Shown: piece by piece, positions 30,041 to 40,935 of the stretch
Layout of the letters: the number at the start of each line of letters is the position of its first letter
Numbering within the stretch: position 1 is the first letter of the stretch
Source of the DNA: Ligula intestinalis
Taxonomy: Eukaryota; Platyhelminthes; Cestoda; Diphyllobothriidea; Diphyllobothriidae
DNA: 64,000 nucleotides
Direction of reading: 5' to 3'
Assembly: GCA_036362985.1 (NCBI GenBank)
Contig: JAYGXS010000010.1
Span: 10,860,118 to 10,924,117, forward strand
Notes under the pieces: model-generated
Seen by the model: only the letters and a program-made list of their open reading frames with translations
What the model was told of the DNA's origin: nothing
The model's database searches: none
Program-made: the position numbers and the translations under genes

Positions 30041-31197
30041 CGTCACCCTGCCAGCCGACAAGGGACGCTCGACGGTAGTCATGGATAAGAGTGAGTACAC
30101 GGAAAGCTACAAGTGCTGTTGGGAGACGGAGCTGCCTACCAGCTTTCGGGAGCTAGAGAGTTCAAGAAACGCGTGAGCAGACTCAACAGGCGATTGGTAA
30201 TTTGAAGAACTCCAGGGCCCTCAAAAGAATGGAGGCACTGACCACAAAAGCCACAGACGCCACGATGGCGTGTTTCCAGGGTCTGTCAAAAGTGCAGAAG
30301 GAAGGAGTGCCCCTTCGCCCCATCGCCTCTCTGCGAGGCACTCCGACGTTTGGAATATCGAAGTGGCTCTACCAGCGGTTCCGTTACCTCACCGAGGATT
30401 CCAACTATACAGTTGAGTCGGCTGAAGATTTTCTGAGGAACATAAAGCATCTAGAAATATATACAGACGAGATGATGGTATCGTTTTATGTGGTGTCCTT
30501 TTTCATCTCTATTCCAACTGGCCTCGCCGTAAGCACTATTGAAGAACTTCTTGCCGAAAAGTATGGGGACGAGGACGAGCAACGACAAAACGTCACTGAA
30601 CTGTTGGAATTGTGCCTCGGGACCTTCTTCAGCTTCAACGACCAGGTTTATGAACAGAAGGGAACATCGATAGGCTCCCCCCTGTCTGTACTAATTGCCG
30701 AGGCGGTCCTGCAGAGGCTAGAACGACTAGCCTTCCGTGTTTACTTTCCAAAATTCTGAGCCAGATACGTCGACGACACATTTTTCGTAATCAAAAGGAA
30801 CGACGTTCAGAGCTTTAAGACCTTACTGAACTCTATACTCCCCGACATCCAAATTATGATGAAAGAGGAAGATAACAATCAATTGCCTTTCCTGGATGTA
30901 CACGTCAAGAGGACTTCCGAAGGGAAGATAAAAGCTACGGTCTATCGTACGGCAACAAATACCACGCGTATCCTGCAATTCCAAAGTAATTACCTCATTG
31001 GTCACACACGCAGTTGTGTTAGAACTCTATTCCAATGCGTTCAAAAGCACTGTAGCGATGACGACGGGGAAAAGGCAAAGGCAAAATACCTCAATTCCTT
31101 GTTCATATCTAAAGGTTGTCCGCGGTTTTTTATACGTGAAAGCAAACTAAAACCCATCAGAATCGACCAAACGACGAAAAAACGAAGTTTTGGCTAG
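30041..31197 (+). pseudogene. Penelope-2 reverse transcriptase
   Basis: After LPADKGRSTVVMDKSEYTE and a frame change, the frame 30202-31197 reads LRGTPTFGISKWLYQRFRYL, the motif B block QKGTSIGSPLSVLIAEAVLQ, the catalytic YVDD at 30766-30777, NNQLPFLDVHVKR and ATVYRTATNT. A single TGA at 30757-30759, in place of the conserved Trp just before YVDD, is the only stop in about 330 codons. This is the best preserved Penelope RT in the window. Confidence 0.9.
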
Positions 31198-31229
31198 CAA
31201 TCTCTTGGGTTAGAAATGTTTTGTAGGTG

Positions 31230-31560
31230 ACAGCTCAACTCCTGAACCCTTTCGGAATTGATTTGGCCCATAAACCGGATTCAACCATCCGACAGCAGAT
31301 AATGAGACCCAAGGACCCACTACGACAACGGAACAATCAGCAGGAGTCCACAGCATACCATGCCAAAATTGCAGTGCAAGGTATGTTAGGGAAACGGGTA
31401 AACGCCTCTTTACAAGACTGCATGAACACCAACTTTCATTCAATCGCGAGGATAGACGGTCGCTGGTATACGGCCACATGGAACAGGAGCAGCATATTTC
31501 CGCTTTCGAAAAAGTCAAAACCCCCCTACTTTAAGTGATATCCTTCAGGAAGACCTCCCA
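31230..31560 (+). pseudogene. Penelope-2 GIY-YIG endonuclease domain, frameshifted
   Basis: After PFGIDLAHKPDSTIRQQIM, a second frame gives VHSIPCQNCSARYVRETGKR (GIY-YIG segment: the VHS..ARYV positions) and LFTRLHEHQLSFNRED. The domain then loses similarity by about 31560. Sequence to 31870 may be its decayed C-terminus and 3' region. Confidence 0.72.
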
Positions 31561-31869
31561 CTCTCCTCTTCTTACGCATGGATATGCATTACACTTGACT
31601 AAATTTAAACACTTTCAGGAGTCCTTTAATGAAAATACATCGAGTGAACTGACTATGTCCATTGCAACACACCGTCGCCCTCAGCTGGTAAGCATCTCTG
31701 TTTTTGATTATGGAGCAGCTCCTCATGACCACGCTGCTCCGACTTCTCGCCGCCGCGATTAAGGCCAATCCGGCGGGACTCCTGAACCAAAAAGGGCTAC
31801 TAGCCAGCCAGCTGGTAAGCACTCGCAGGACAACGACTTCCTTGCTAGGCACTAGCTAGCATCGCCGAA

Positions 31870-33426
31870 ATAGAAGACCACCGTCAGAAAGACAACAGAA
31901 CTGTACTAACAAGAAATGTCACATATGGTTCCTCAACTACTTGGAGCACTTCGCCGAGATAGACGAATGTTTTACAACTGAAGGCAAATTACAGTACAAT
32001 AATATTCTTTACCCTTTTTATATATTTAGTAAAGTTTCCTTGCTATTAAACGCGTTAAATAGTAAGAAAACTCATTTGAAGGGGGGGTACGCGTTTCAAA
32101 AAAGGGGATTTTTCGCAAGGTACGAGGTTCCATCTGTTCGGCAGAAAAACGAAACCGCATTGTACTGTGAACGTAGAGCTGGAATTGAATTGGAATCCGG
32201 CTCTACTTGCTATTAGGGGGGTAGTATACTACTGCTACACAATCAATAAAACTACTTTTGAAGCTGGAACATGGATATTCCCGTGACCACCAATGCTGTT
32301 ATAATATATTAGAATAGCAGATATTTTTACATATGGGGACGATTGCCTCAATTGTCATTATCACTTGCTACTTAGGTAGCTACCTAATAGGCTGCATATG
32401 TAGCATATATAGAAAATAGTTGTAGTGAAATTTGATATGCATTATTCTCGTGCAAGACGTTTTGCTAAGCAACAGGAGGACCCACAAACCTGTCATGCTT
32501 TCGGAGGGATTTTGGTGATATTTTCGAGACATCGAATATAATAGATTCCGCGGATGTTTGGTCATTTCGTGTCATTTCTAGATGGCTTTATCAAGAGCCC
32601 CTAGCCCGAAAAGCTTGATTTTGCTTATTTAATAATGTGGTGTAACAACCCAAGAGACTAAATGATTGTTTAAGTACACCAAGGTCGTCACTTTTGGCGC
32701 GGACCCAGGATGGAGATGCTGTGATCGAGTGTCAGTGAAGAAACCGGTGCCCTTTTCCCTCACAGCCGCTGACTCCCTTCCCGCCGCAGTCGTCATCAAT
32801 CGTATCGCAGTCCCACACACAATGTCAGAACTCCCGTCTCGCCCCTGCAGTCGCACACAGCACCGTATTCCCCACCGGTAACTGAGCAGACATAAGAGAA
32901 CACACTCCACTCCAGATGGGACTTGTATCTGTGTAACGCCGTTCCCTATCCCCCTATTATTTTCTTACTTTGTACGTATTCTTAATTACTAGTAGATTCC
33001 TCTCTATATATTCGCGTTTCCTTCTACTCCGGCCTTGATATTTGTTTGCTTGTGTGATGCTTATCAATCCAGCTCCGAGTTACCGCTGCAGAGCCATCTT
33101 CAGGTCTCTTATCCTTTAGGTGTGTGCCAATCTCGACATTCCCGGCCCGCTACAGTGGCTATTCCACCCAAGATTGAGAGTGCGTATTTGAAACATCCGG
33201 CGGATAAATGTGTAGCCAATAAAAATGCAGAAATAACGACCAACAGACTAGCAGGCGTTTCAACGTTTTAACGTTGTAATATCCGGACCTATGCGTGGCC
33301 TTGGTTGGGTCGGGGCGTGATAATACGGGAGGTTGGCGTGTTTCTGCAGAATACAATATAGAGATCTCTTCCATAATGCGTTCGAATCCCTCACGTATAC
33401 CAGATATATCCGACAATACTCTAGAC
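31870..33426. other. No gene recognised
   Basis: Mostly AT-rich with short frames. The 93-codon minus frame at 32629-32910 has no domain. A pyrimidine-rich segment at 32940-33040 has no clear function. Confidence 0.3.
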
Positions 33427-33639
33427 CAGGGGTCGGCAACCTTTTGAACCCAGAGAGCCAAGAATGCAAATATTTGGAAATATATTTCAGTGAGAGCCAT
33501 ATGGTATATTTGAAGATTAAATTCAATTAAATGCGAGTATAAAAAGCCTCTGAATTAATTCTTTTCAATGATCTTTTTATATTACTCATTGGTAATGTGA
33601 CTTCTGGTATTGCATGGATTCGCTGATGGTTTAATAGTC

Positions 33640-34965
33640 TGGACGGTAGTTGGTGAGGTTAAGTTTGATGCAAGCGTTGAGACTTTTATTCGTTAGACGT
33701 GATCATAGGGCGAACTTGATGCATCTAAGATGTGAGAATGACCGCTCACATGCATACGTAGATCCAAACAGAGTCGATACAGCAATACTCACACGCTGCA
33801 GTATGTGGTATATGACCGAAAGCGTGTCCCAGGTTTTGATTATCAGCTGGTCTTCGGGTTGAAGCTTTTTAATTTCTGCCCAAATGCGATTCTTTACAAA
33901 TCTTCACTGAATTACTTAAACTTATTTATACACATGTCTGAGGCTTTAAAGTCAGCCGATTCTTCTTCGAAATCTTTAACGGAGAGACCAGAAATATTAC
34001 TTATGTCCCCTGTAAACACCAGCCCCACCTGGCTGCTGGGGCCAGACGGGGCTAGGTGGGGCTGTGGCCCCATCACTGGTGGGGCTGCAGGTGGGGCTTT
34101 CAACCCACCTGGCGCCACCTGCGGGAAACAAAATGCTCAGCGGGACGTCTCCTTTTCGCTTTCATTAAACCCCTTCCAAATTTCGTTTTTTCGCGATATA
34201 CCCCCACTGACCCCCCACCACCTCGCACCCCACACCCCCCCCCCACTCCCCGTGATCGTGACAGCCGATCGGTTGTGTTCAGTGGGCACTGGGTAGAATG
34301 GGTGATGAACTGAAAAAGATGAGTTTTCTCTCGAAATTCTGCAAAGCGTACCTTGAACGACTGTAGGAGACTGGATGTGAAGCCAACTAGCTGGCGGAGG
34401 TCAACGTTTTGAGCGGACTCAATTACTGTGCATGCATCTTTTTATTGTTTTAGTTTTTCAAAATGCAGTTAACGATCTGTTTCAAGATCCATGATAAACA
34501 GTTCAAGCTTTTTTTCGAAAGCAAACATGGATTGTTAAAGGGATAACACTGTTTTTCCATTGCCTTGCAATTTAACGTTAAGTTGGTTCAGATGTTCGGT
34601 CATATCCACGTGATAATAAATCATGAAGAGACACTGAGTATCGGCTAGCTCACGATGCTCAATGCCCCTCATTTCAAGGAACGTCCTGATTTCGTTCAGG
34701 AAAGCTGCAAAACGGCACCTTCCCTTTTGACAGCCCACGTACATTGTTGTGCAAAATCAGACCATGATAGTTATTTCCAACTTCCTGCAGCAGTGTTTTA
34801 AACTTTCAATCAGTTAAGGCTCGGGCAACACTAAAGTTAATCACACGAATGACAAGCGACATCACTTCGCCAAGCTGCCCTTCACATATCTGAGCACAAA
34901 GAGCTTCCTCGTGAAGAATGCAGTGCGAAGCGTTGTCTGATGAGATGTTTAAAGTGCCAGATGAA
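33640..34965 (-). pseudogene. hAT transposase remnant
   Basis: Read on the minus strand: SDNASHCILHEEALCAQ, LVIRVINFSVARALTD, KFKTLLQEVGNNY, then ADTQCLFMIYYHVDMTEHLNQ and LNVKLQGNGKTVLSL (34744-34535), then VDLRQLVGFTSSLLQSFKVRF. After the inserted block come DISNISGLSVKDFEEESADF and, near 33760-33680, VWIYVCERSFSHL...LWSRLTNKSLNACIKLNL, the hAT dimerisation domain. Many stops. The transposase would have excised and pasted the element. Confidence 0.8.
34018..34305. repeat. G/C-rich insert in the hAT remnant
   Basis: The transposase reading QFITHP-F...DISNISG is split by about 290 bases. The insert has repeated ggtggggctg/ccccacctgg blocks able to form hairpins (34020-34115) and a C-rich tract with runs of up to ten C (34200-34250). 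It is not a recognised element; only its position inside the coding region shows that it is an insert. Confidence 0.55.
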
Positions 34966-34967
34966 TG

Positions 34968-35400
34968 TGGCTATCGCCAGCAATTCACGACGAGATGTAC
35001 AGTAATTGCGCTCGCTCTTAGACAGAGTTCTGCTTGCAAAGCATACCGGGTGCCCGACACCGTAGTTATCCTCTTGAGAGAGAACTGCGCCAATGGAAAA
35101 ACCACAGGCGTTAGTGTCCAGAATAAAGGGGGGTGCCCCAGGTTTGAGGTAAGGGAGAGCGAGAAATGGGCCGAATAAAAAGCGGCTTTGAGGTCCTGAA
35201 AGGCATCATCACACTCTGGTGTCCAGTTGAAGGTCTGCCCTTTCTCAGTCATTTTATGGAGGGAAGGCGCTATATGAGTGAAGTTCTTGATGAACCTACG
35301 GTAGTGGGATGCCCACCTGAGAAAGCTACGAAGCTCGTTCTGGTCGGTCGGAGTGAGCCAAAAACGAATCTCGTGTAGCTGCTCGGGAAATGCAGCTTAC
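34968..35400 (-). pseudogene. Gypsy-3: RT end and RNase H fragment
   Basis: Minus strand: EIRFWLTPTDQNELRSFLRW, ASHYRRFIKNFTHIAPSLHK, MTEKGQTFNWTPECDDAFQD and LKAAF, then after a frameshift PPFILDTNACGFSIGAVLSQ and FASRTLSKSERNYCTSRREL. This is the RT-to-RNase H junction of a Ty3/gypsy element from a different lineage than gypsy-1. It stops abruptly at both ends. Confidence 0.82.
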
Positions 35401-35599
35401 TGGCTGGATGACACTTTAGGCAAGTAGGATTAGTGAGGCCAAACATTTTAAAAAACTTAAAAACAACTTATTACTTTTCAGTAGGCATGCTTTTATTTGT
35501 TCGTCCGCCACGGCTCGGCTATGATGCAGATGTTGGTTCGCGCGCCAATTTTAGTCCTTCAGCTCGTACGTTTCGCCTCTCCCCCAATCATTGTCTCGT
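35401..35599. other. No gene recognised
   Basis: Short spacer between the gypsy fragment and the tandem repeat. Confidence 0.3.
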
Positions 35600-35905
35600 T
35601 GCCTTGCCCAGGGTCCGCGGACACCCGCGCCCCCTTCTACGCCAACCGCCAACCATTTTACACGCGCTTACCTCCACCTCAACTTACACGTGCTCGCCGT
35701 TGGTTCAGTGGGGGTTAGTGATAATGTAAAAATATGCACCTCAGTGACCTCGCCAAGGGTCAGCGAACACCCCCCAACTTACACATGCTCGCCATTGGTC
35801 CAGTGGGGAATTAGTTGTTGTGTAAAAATTATGCCCCTCAGTGACCTCGCCAAAGGTCAGTGACCATCACCCAACTTACACGCGCTCACCATTGGTCCAA
35901 CACAT
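35600..35905. repeat. ~96-bp tandem repeat
   Basis: The core ccaacttacac(a/g)(t/c)gctc(g/a)cc(a/g)ttggt(c/t)cagtggg recurs at 35680, 35775 and 35872, with periods of 95 and 97. Each unit contains ccctcagtgacctcgccaa(g/a)ggtcag. A more diverged unit precedes it from about 35600. It could be satellite-like or part of an LTR. Confidence 0.75.
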
Positions 35906-35959
35906 CCACGTAAGCAGTTGCAAATATGTTGTCCAAGCGATGGTCGCGAGTCAAACCAC

Positions 35960-37205
35960 ATAGTATATATCTTTGTACGCTCGAATCGGGCCACCTTAGT
36001 ATCCCACGGTCGATCGTTTCGAGGTGCGGAAGTTGGAGCAGATCATATACTTGTCCGTGCACGCTTTAAGCTCCAATTGTCAAATCGCAATCAAAAACTG
36101 CACCTTAATGTGTCAACGTTATGGCACTGTCAAACACAGAAACCCATGTAGCATTCAACGAAAGTCTCTCTGCATGGATCGCAGATCAATTCACTGTTCG
36201 CATCGGACCTCTTCATAGCGTCGATAACCAAACTTCGCCCAATACTCAGTGGCCACACTTGATAGACGCGTTACATTGTGCGATGACTTCGGGCTTGCAA
36301 CAACAGATTGTACCGAGGAAGGATTGAATCTCCACACCCACCCTCCATCTCTCGGCACAAGCTAGAATCACTCGGTTGTCAAACTCGGATAACTGCCGCT
36401 CAATGAGACGTCAAACTACGCGATCAGCAAGCTGCGACCGTCAGAACCATCGGACTTAGTCAACTGGCTCCATGGAATCAGCTTGAAACTAAGGTAACTT
36501 TCACCAGCTCTATTACCTTTTGCGTTAAGCAGCTGGCGAATATAAACCGCCTTGCAATACCGTTCGGGATAAGTCGGGTCAAGTGATAACTGATATTGCT
36601 GAAAAAATCGATCGAAGGCTAGAGCACTTCAATGGGCCTGAACCGGCAATACCTTCACCTGCAAGCCTACAGCTTTCAATTGGAATTCCATACGATAGTG
36701 GCTTCGAGCCACCTACAAGCACTGATTTGGAATCTGTATTCCATCGACTGAACGTTCGAAAGACTTTGGGTGAAGATGTTATCCCAACAGAAGCCTACAA
36801 AACTACTTGTTCTAATTTGACGGACTGACACCACCGGCTGTTCTTGACTATATGGACTACTGAAATCATCCCCACTGATTGGTCACCGTCCATAACCTTA
36901 CCGAAACCGAAGCGCAGTGACATGCCATTATGCTCAAATTACCGCGGTATCAGCCTTATAGATATAGCCACAAAATTGTTTGCGACCATCCTTCTCCGGA
37001 TCTTTTTGGCTGAGCACAATCTTCGCTCTCGTTGTAACCAAGGAGGTTTCGTTTACGTAGAGGATTATTGACCAGATCTTCATTCGACGCCGCATACTGG
37101 AGCACAGACATCCCCATCAACAGGTCACCACCGCCTGTTTCGTTGACTTTAGGACCGCTTTTGATTCTAGCACGCTTGCCATTGATGCAGTGCAATTCCT
37201 TAACT
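35960..37205 (+). pseudogene. RTE-type element fragment: EN end and RT N-terminus
   Basis: The plus strand reads RGAEVGADHILVRARFKLQL (end of the endonuclease, SDH position occupied by ADH), then after a decayed spacer KIDRRLEHFNGPEPAIPSPA, NVRKTLGEDVIPTEAYKTTC, TEIIPTDWSPSITLPKPKRS, NYRGISLIDIATKLFATILL and, near 37135-37175, CFVDFRTAFDSS (RT motif A). Several stops and frameshifts. Similarity ends shortly after motif A, so the catalytic YADD is missing. Confidence 0.85.
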
Positions 37206-37726
37206 ATCGCTTTACACGGATGCTTTGCGTCTGGTAGCCAAAGGAAAACAACAACAAGGCCATGAAAGGAAAATCATTTATTTTTTCTTAGTACATTTAC
37301 CTTAAACGCAAGCGATGCCTTACATAATTTGCTTATCTCCTACAAATATGGCCGTTCGTGAGACCCTCATTGGCAAACGCCTCCAACCGCTGTTAAGATT
37401 CACGGGTTTCTTCAGCTTTCCCGCTATCTCGTATCTGTCGTCTTCGATGTGGCCTTCTTGTTCTGCTTCCCTGGGGCATCCTTTGTTCCACCTCCGTATG
37501 ACTTCCTACATTCACCTCCGCCGTATAATTCATGTCTCTCAGGTTGGTCAGCAGTACATACGCTTCTGTTTCGTGCATTTCGCTGGCACGCGTCTGCTGA
37601 CTTTCTGCATCTGGGGGTTCCCTAACATGGAGCAGTTGGTTTGTACGCAGGCTTTCATTTGGCCTCGCCTCGCAGAATCCGCTGCTGTCATCTATACCTT
37701 GCAAAACATTAGCGGGAAAATGATTC
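37206..37726. other. Sequence between RTE fragment and Merlin; no gene recognised
   Basis: Long overlapping frames exist on both strands (37315-37863 plus; 37393-37761 minus), but neither shows a domain. It probably includes the Merlin C-terminal tail and 3' region. Confidence 0.3.
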
Positions 37727-38579
37727 TTACCTGCCGCCGCGCGTCTTCTCCTGGTCTGCATCTGCGGTTTCGTGAAAAGACAGAAATTGGTTTGCGTGCG
37801 GACGCTTGCCTACCCTCGGCTCGCACGCTTCGCCGCTCTCATCTAAACGACAAATATCCTTAATGACAAGATTGCCCTTACCTTCTGCCTCATCCATATT
37901 GCACAGTTCGGCAATATGGCGGCAGAAAATTTCCCAGGCTGCCGGTATGGCACCTACCCCCATGTGAAACCATAGGCGGTACTGAATATCTTCAGCATGC
38001 ACCCAGATCGCTCGTCTGCGTACCGGTCCACATTGTTGCAGCCCTCGCTGCAGGTGGCTCCAATAAGCCTCGATTGCGTTCGTGTGGCAGCCGGTTTCCG
38101 GATGTACGAACCACTTGGTGTGGTTAATTTTCGTGTGCAGCCAACTGTTACGGCATGCCTCAGGAGTGCATGCGAGCACACGTTTCGGCACGCTACATAC
38201 CAGTATCCCGCGTTCCTTTCGGCCACACCGCAGACAGACGCCACATCTCTGACAGTCTTGCCGGACACAAAGGCCAAACATATGCCCAACAGCTTACTCA
38301 AGCCTAACCGGCTGTTGAAGAACATGGACTTCGACGTTATTGATTATTTCCTGTGGCATTTTCCACAACGCAAAAAACGAATCCATCGACGCTCCGCGCA
38401 AGCTTTCTTTGTACCATTACGTTTGCGCATTCATACCGAAGCCGAGAGGGCAGCAGTCCTTTCTGTTGACCGTAAAAAACCACATCGGTTGATTTAAGAG
38501 TTTTTACCAGCTCCTCGTATGGCGTCGGTTGAAATAGCCTGACAGGTCGTGCACTGCGAGTGTCGGGGCTGCAACACAC
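37727..38579 (-). pseudogene. Merlin-type DNA transposase with a deleted core
   Basis: The minus strand reads TPYEELVKTLKSTDVVFYGQQ, GLLPSRLRYECANVMVQRKL and GFVFCVVENATGN (N-terminal zinc-type region), then MFFNSRLGLSKLLGICLAFV...CGVAERNAGYWYVACRNVCS (helical region). After a frame change it continues WLHTKINHTKWFVHPETGCH, TNAIEAYWSHLQRGLQ (third catalytic residue Glu in the IE.YW motif) and YRLWFHMG. These are Merlin/IS1595-type signatures. About 120 residues holding the first two catalytic residues are absent, so it cannot transpose. Confidence 0.8.
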
Positions 38580-39124
38580 AAAAAGGTTTTTGTTACCAAG
38601 CCAACAGTTCCAGCACTGTTAAGTTGCTGCTACTATTTGAGTTAGCACAGCTCCTTACACGTTGTAGGCTGCATAAATTACTACATGTACAGGTTTCCTT
38701 CAGCCAGAGAAAGCTTTTAAAAAATCTGCCTTAACACACCTTCTTTGCCTTCCACCCGGCTATACAGTTTGTCTGGAGGCGAGCGGCCTGATGCAATAGG
38801 GTTCGCGCATAGGCTGTCTACTGCAGCTACTTCCGAAGGGCTGAATTTAAGACAAATTTTATCATTCGTCAGCCAGTACAATGCCTATTTGTCAGAAATG
38901 TAATCTTAAATTAAACAAAAGTCACTACTATTCCCGTTTAATCCTTAAGCTCAAAATTTGCTGATACTTGGCTTCCACATCTCCCATTGCTTGCATTTTC
39001 CCACTAGCATATTCCGTCGTTTGCGATATCTGCCAAAACGGTTTATACTTTATTGTAGCAAATACCTTTAAGATGGCCTCAATTTTTGTTCATTTTGCAC
39101 TATATTAAAGATGGTGGCGTACCG
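38489..39124. repeat. 636-bp direct repeat, copy 1
   Basis: This block is about 95% identical to 40301-40935. Its left end lies inside the Merlin N-terminal coding region (TPYEELVKTLKS), and its right end is gatggtggcgtaccg. It probably represents the 5' end region of Merlin. The ATG of the CR1-B ORF1 frame (39111) lies inside it. Confidence 0.85.
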
Positions 39125-39650
39125 TGATTCGAGTGAGATTGTAGCCTCGTCAAGTTGTTCTCCTTCTAAGCCAACCACGTCTGTGATAGCTTTAAATTCC
39201 GATAAACCTATGAACGCCCCTAGTAAATCTACGTCAGTTTTCAAATTCGGCACTATGATTACCGATAATAACTCAGTATCTAACAAAGACCCAACCGCTC
39301 AAGCTAGCGCTTTTCCTATCCCCAAATCTCATCAACATCCCCAAATAATTCAGCCAGCTTATAAAATTAACCGTTTTTCAAAACCAGTCATGCAATTTTC
39401 GAAGGCCAATATTCCGTCAAATTTTGATATAATGCCTCAAAATCCTATATTTATGCCCCCTCCTGGTTTTCCCATGCCACACTTCAGCCGCCCTTTCTAT
39501 GGAGCCCCCTCTAATATGCCTTTCTACAATATGCACCGTTCATTTGATAATAATTACTTGACAAACTGTAGACCAGGGCCAATTTACTTGCCACCTTTTG
39601 TTTCTTCCATGCCGTTTCCCTTCCCGCCACCAAGTCTTCCTTTTGTATAA
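39111..39650 (+). CDS. CR1-B ORF1 (5' part fused to the flanking repeat)
   Basis: A 179-codon frame is rich in Pro, Ser and Asn, with the stretches KSHQHPQIIQPAYKINRF, NIPSNFDIMPQNPIFMPPPG and NMHRSFDNNYLTNCRPGPIY. It is the low-complexity protein preceding the endonuclease in this CR1-type family; the same blocks occur on the minus strand at 60930-61262. Its first residues come from the adjacent repeat, so the true start is uncertain. Confidence 0.6.
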   Translation: MVAYRDSSEIVASSSCSPSKPTTSVIALNSDKPMNAPSKSTSVFKFGTMITDNNSVSNKDPTAQASAFPIPKSHQHPQIIQPAYKINRFSKPVMQFSKANIPSNFDIMPQNPIFMPPPGFPMPHFSRPFYGAPSNMPFYNMHRSFDNNYLTNCRPGPIYLPPFVSSMPFPFPPPSLPFV

Positions 39651-40300
39651 ATACTGACGAGCGTAATCTGAATCTGAAGGATACGCTCAGTATAGTCTCA
39701 CTCAATGCGAGATCAGTTGTTAATAAGATGACAGAACTTAAAACAGTAGCATTTGAGTTTGATCCAGATGTGCTCTGTGTCACTGAATCTTGGACACACT
39801 CTCTTATTTCTGACTCGACACTCGCCATAGATAATTATAGTTTGTACAGACAAGACCGCATTGAAAAGCGTGGCGGTGGTTGCCTTCTTTATATTAAATC
39901 ATCCTTTTACATTCCCCGTATCACCTGAGCATTTCGTCATTTTCTGGAAATTTTTGTCGTATTTCAGTCATCCAGCCACACAATAAAAAGGCGATAATTG
40001 GGTGTGTCTACAATCCTCCCAGTAACTCAAGTAATGTAATGCAGCTGTGTGAAATGTTTGAAAAGTTGCAGAGACTCAATTCGATGTCAGAATAATTGTA
40101 GGTGATTTTAATCTGCCAGCCATTGACTGGCATGCAAATACCTGTCCACCAAGATTTCAGAAATTGGTTGACACTATTCACTTTTCAAACATGTCACAAC
40201 TGGTCAGTTCAGTGACCAGAAATGACAACATATTAGATTTAATTTTTACAAATGATGTCCACCCTCTTTTAATGAATTTTCATCGCGATATTTTCACAAG
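39650..40300 (+). pseudogene. CR1-B endonuclease domain
   Basis: The frame shifts give INTDERNLNLKDTLSIVSLN, ARSVVNKMTELKTVAFEFDP, DVLCVTESWTHSLI (catalytic TES), RGGGCLLYIKSSFYIPRI. Then, with stops, AIIGCVYNPPSNSS, VGDFNLPAIDWHANT (GDFN motif) and NDNILDLIFTNDVHPLLMNF. It is a nearly complete APE-type endonuclease that ends at 40300, where the second direct repeat starts. The RT is missing. Confidence 0.85.
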
Positions 40301-40935
40301 TGATTTAAGAGTTTTCACTAGCTCCTCGTATGGCGTCGGCGTAGATTGCCTGACAGGTTGTGCGCTGCGAGTGTCGGGGATGCAACACACAAAAAGGTTT
40401 TTGTTACCCAGCCAACAGTTCCAGCACTGTTAAGATGCTGCTACTATTTGAGTTAGCACAGCTCCTTACACGTTGTAAGCTGCATAAATTACTACTTGTA
40501 CAGGTTTCCTTCAGCCAGAGAAAGCTTTTAAAAAATCTGACTTAACATACCTTCTTTGCCTTCCACCCGGCTATACAGTTTGTCTGGAGGCGAGCGGCCT
40601 GATGCAATAGGGTTCGCGCATAGGCTGTCTACTGCAGCTACTTCCGAAGGGCTAAATTTAAGACAAATTTTATCATTCGTCGGCCAGTACAATGCCTATT
40701 TGTCAGACATGTAATCTTAAATTAAACAAAAGTCACTATTATTCCCGTTTAATCTTTAAGCTTAAAATTTGCTGATACTTGGCTTCCACATCTCCCATTG
40801 CTTGCATTTTCCCACTAGCATATTCCGTCGTTTGCGACATCTGCCAAAACGATTTATACTTTATTGTAGCAAATACCTTTAATATGGCCTCAATTTTTGT
40901 TCATTTTGCACTATATTAAAGATGGCGGCGTACCG
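40301..40935. repeat. 636-bp direct repeat, copy 2
   Basis: Second copy of 38489-39124, ending gatggcggcgtaccg and directly followed by the 5' LTR of a gypsy element (tgtcacgac). It contains the fragment of Merlin N-terminal coding sequence but no transposase beyond it. Confidence 0.85.

Larger units (their letters stand above)
33427..34965 (-). mobile_element. hAT DNA transposon remnant
   Basis: The left end CAGGGGTCGGCAACCTTTT (33427-33445) is a typical hAT terminal sequence. The minus strand carries the C-terminal two thirds of a hAT transposase of the ZBED/GTF2IRD2-like type. The right terminal repeat is lost where gypsy sequence begins (about 34968). An unrelated G/C-rich block is inserted at about 34018-34305. 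Confidence 0.78.

Noticed and set aside
30757..30759. TGA at a conserved Trp (Penelope-2), also in both CR1-C tandem units: possible TGA=Trp recoding
   Set aside because: TAA and TAG stops occur as freely in the same elements, and TGG to TGA is a common mutation. Flatworm nuclear genes use the standard code. Decay explains it.
32629..32910. 93-codon minus-strand frame
   Set aside because: No domain, start context or neighbouring exon supports it; kept as unassigned.
34056..34313. Proline-rich plus-strand frame
   Set aside because: It translates the C-rich low-complexity insert within the hAT remnant and has no domain.
37315..37863. 182-codon plus-strand frame overlapping Merlin
   Set aside because: The minus strand here carries the Merlin C-terminus; the plus frame shows no domain and is probably a shadow.
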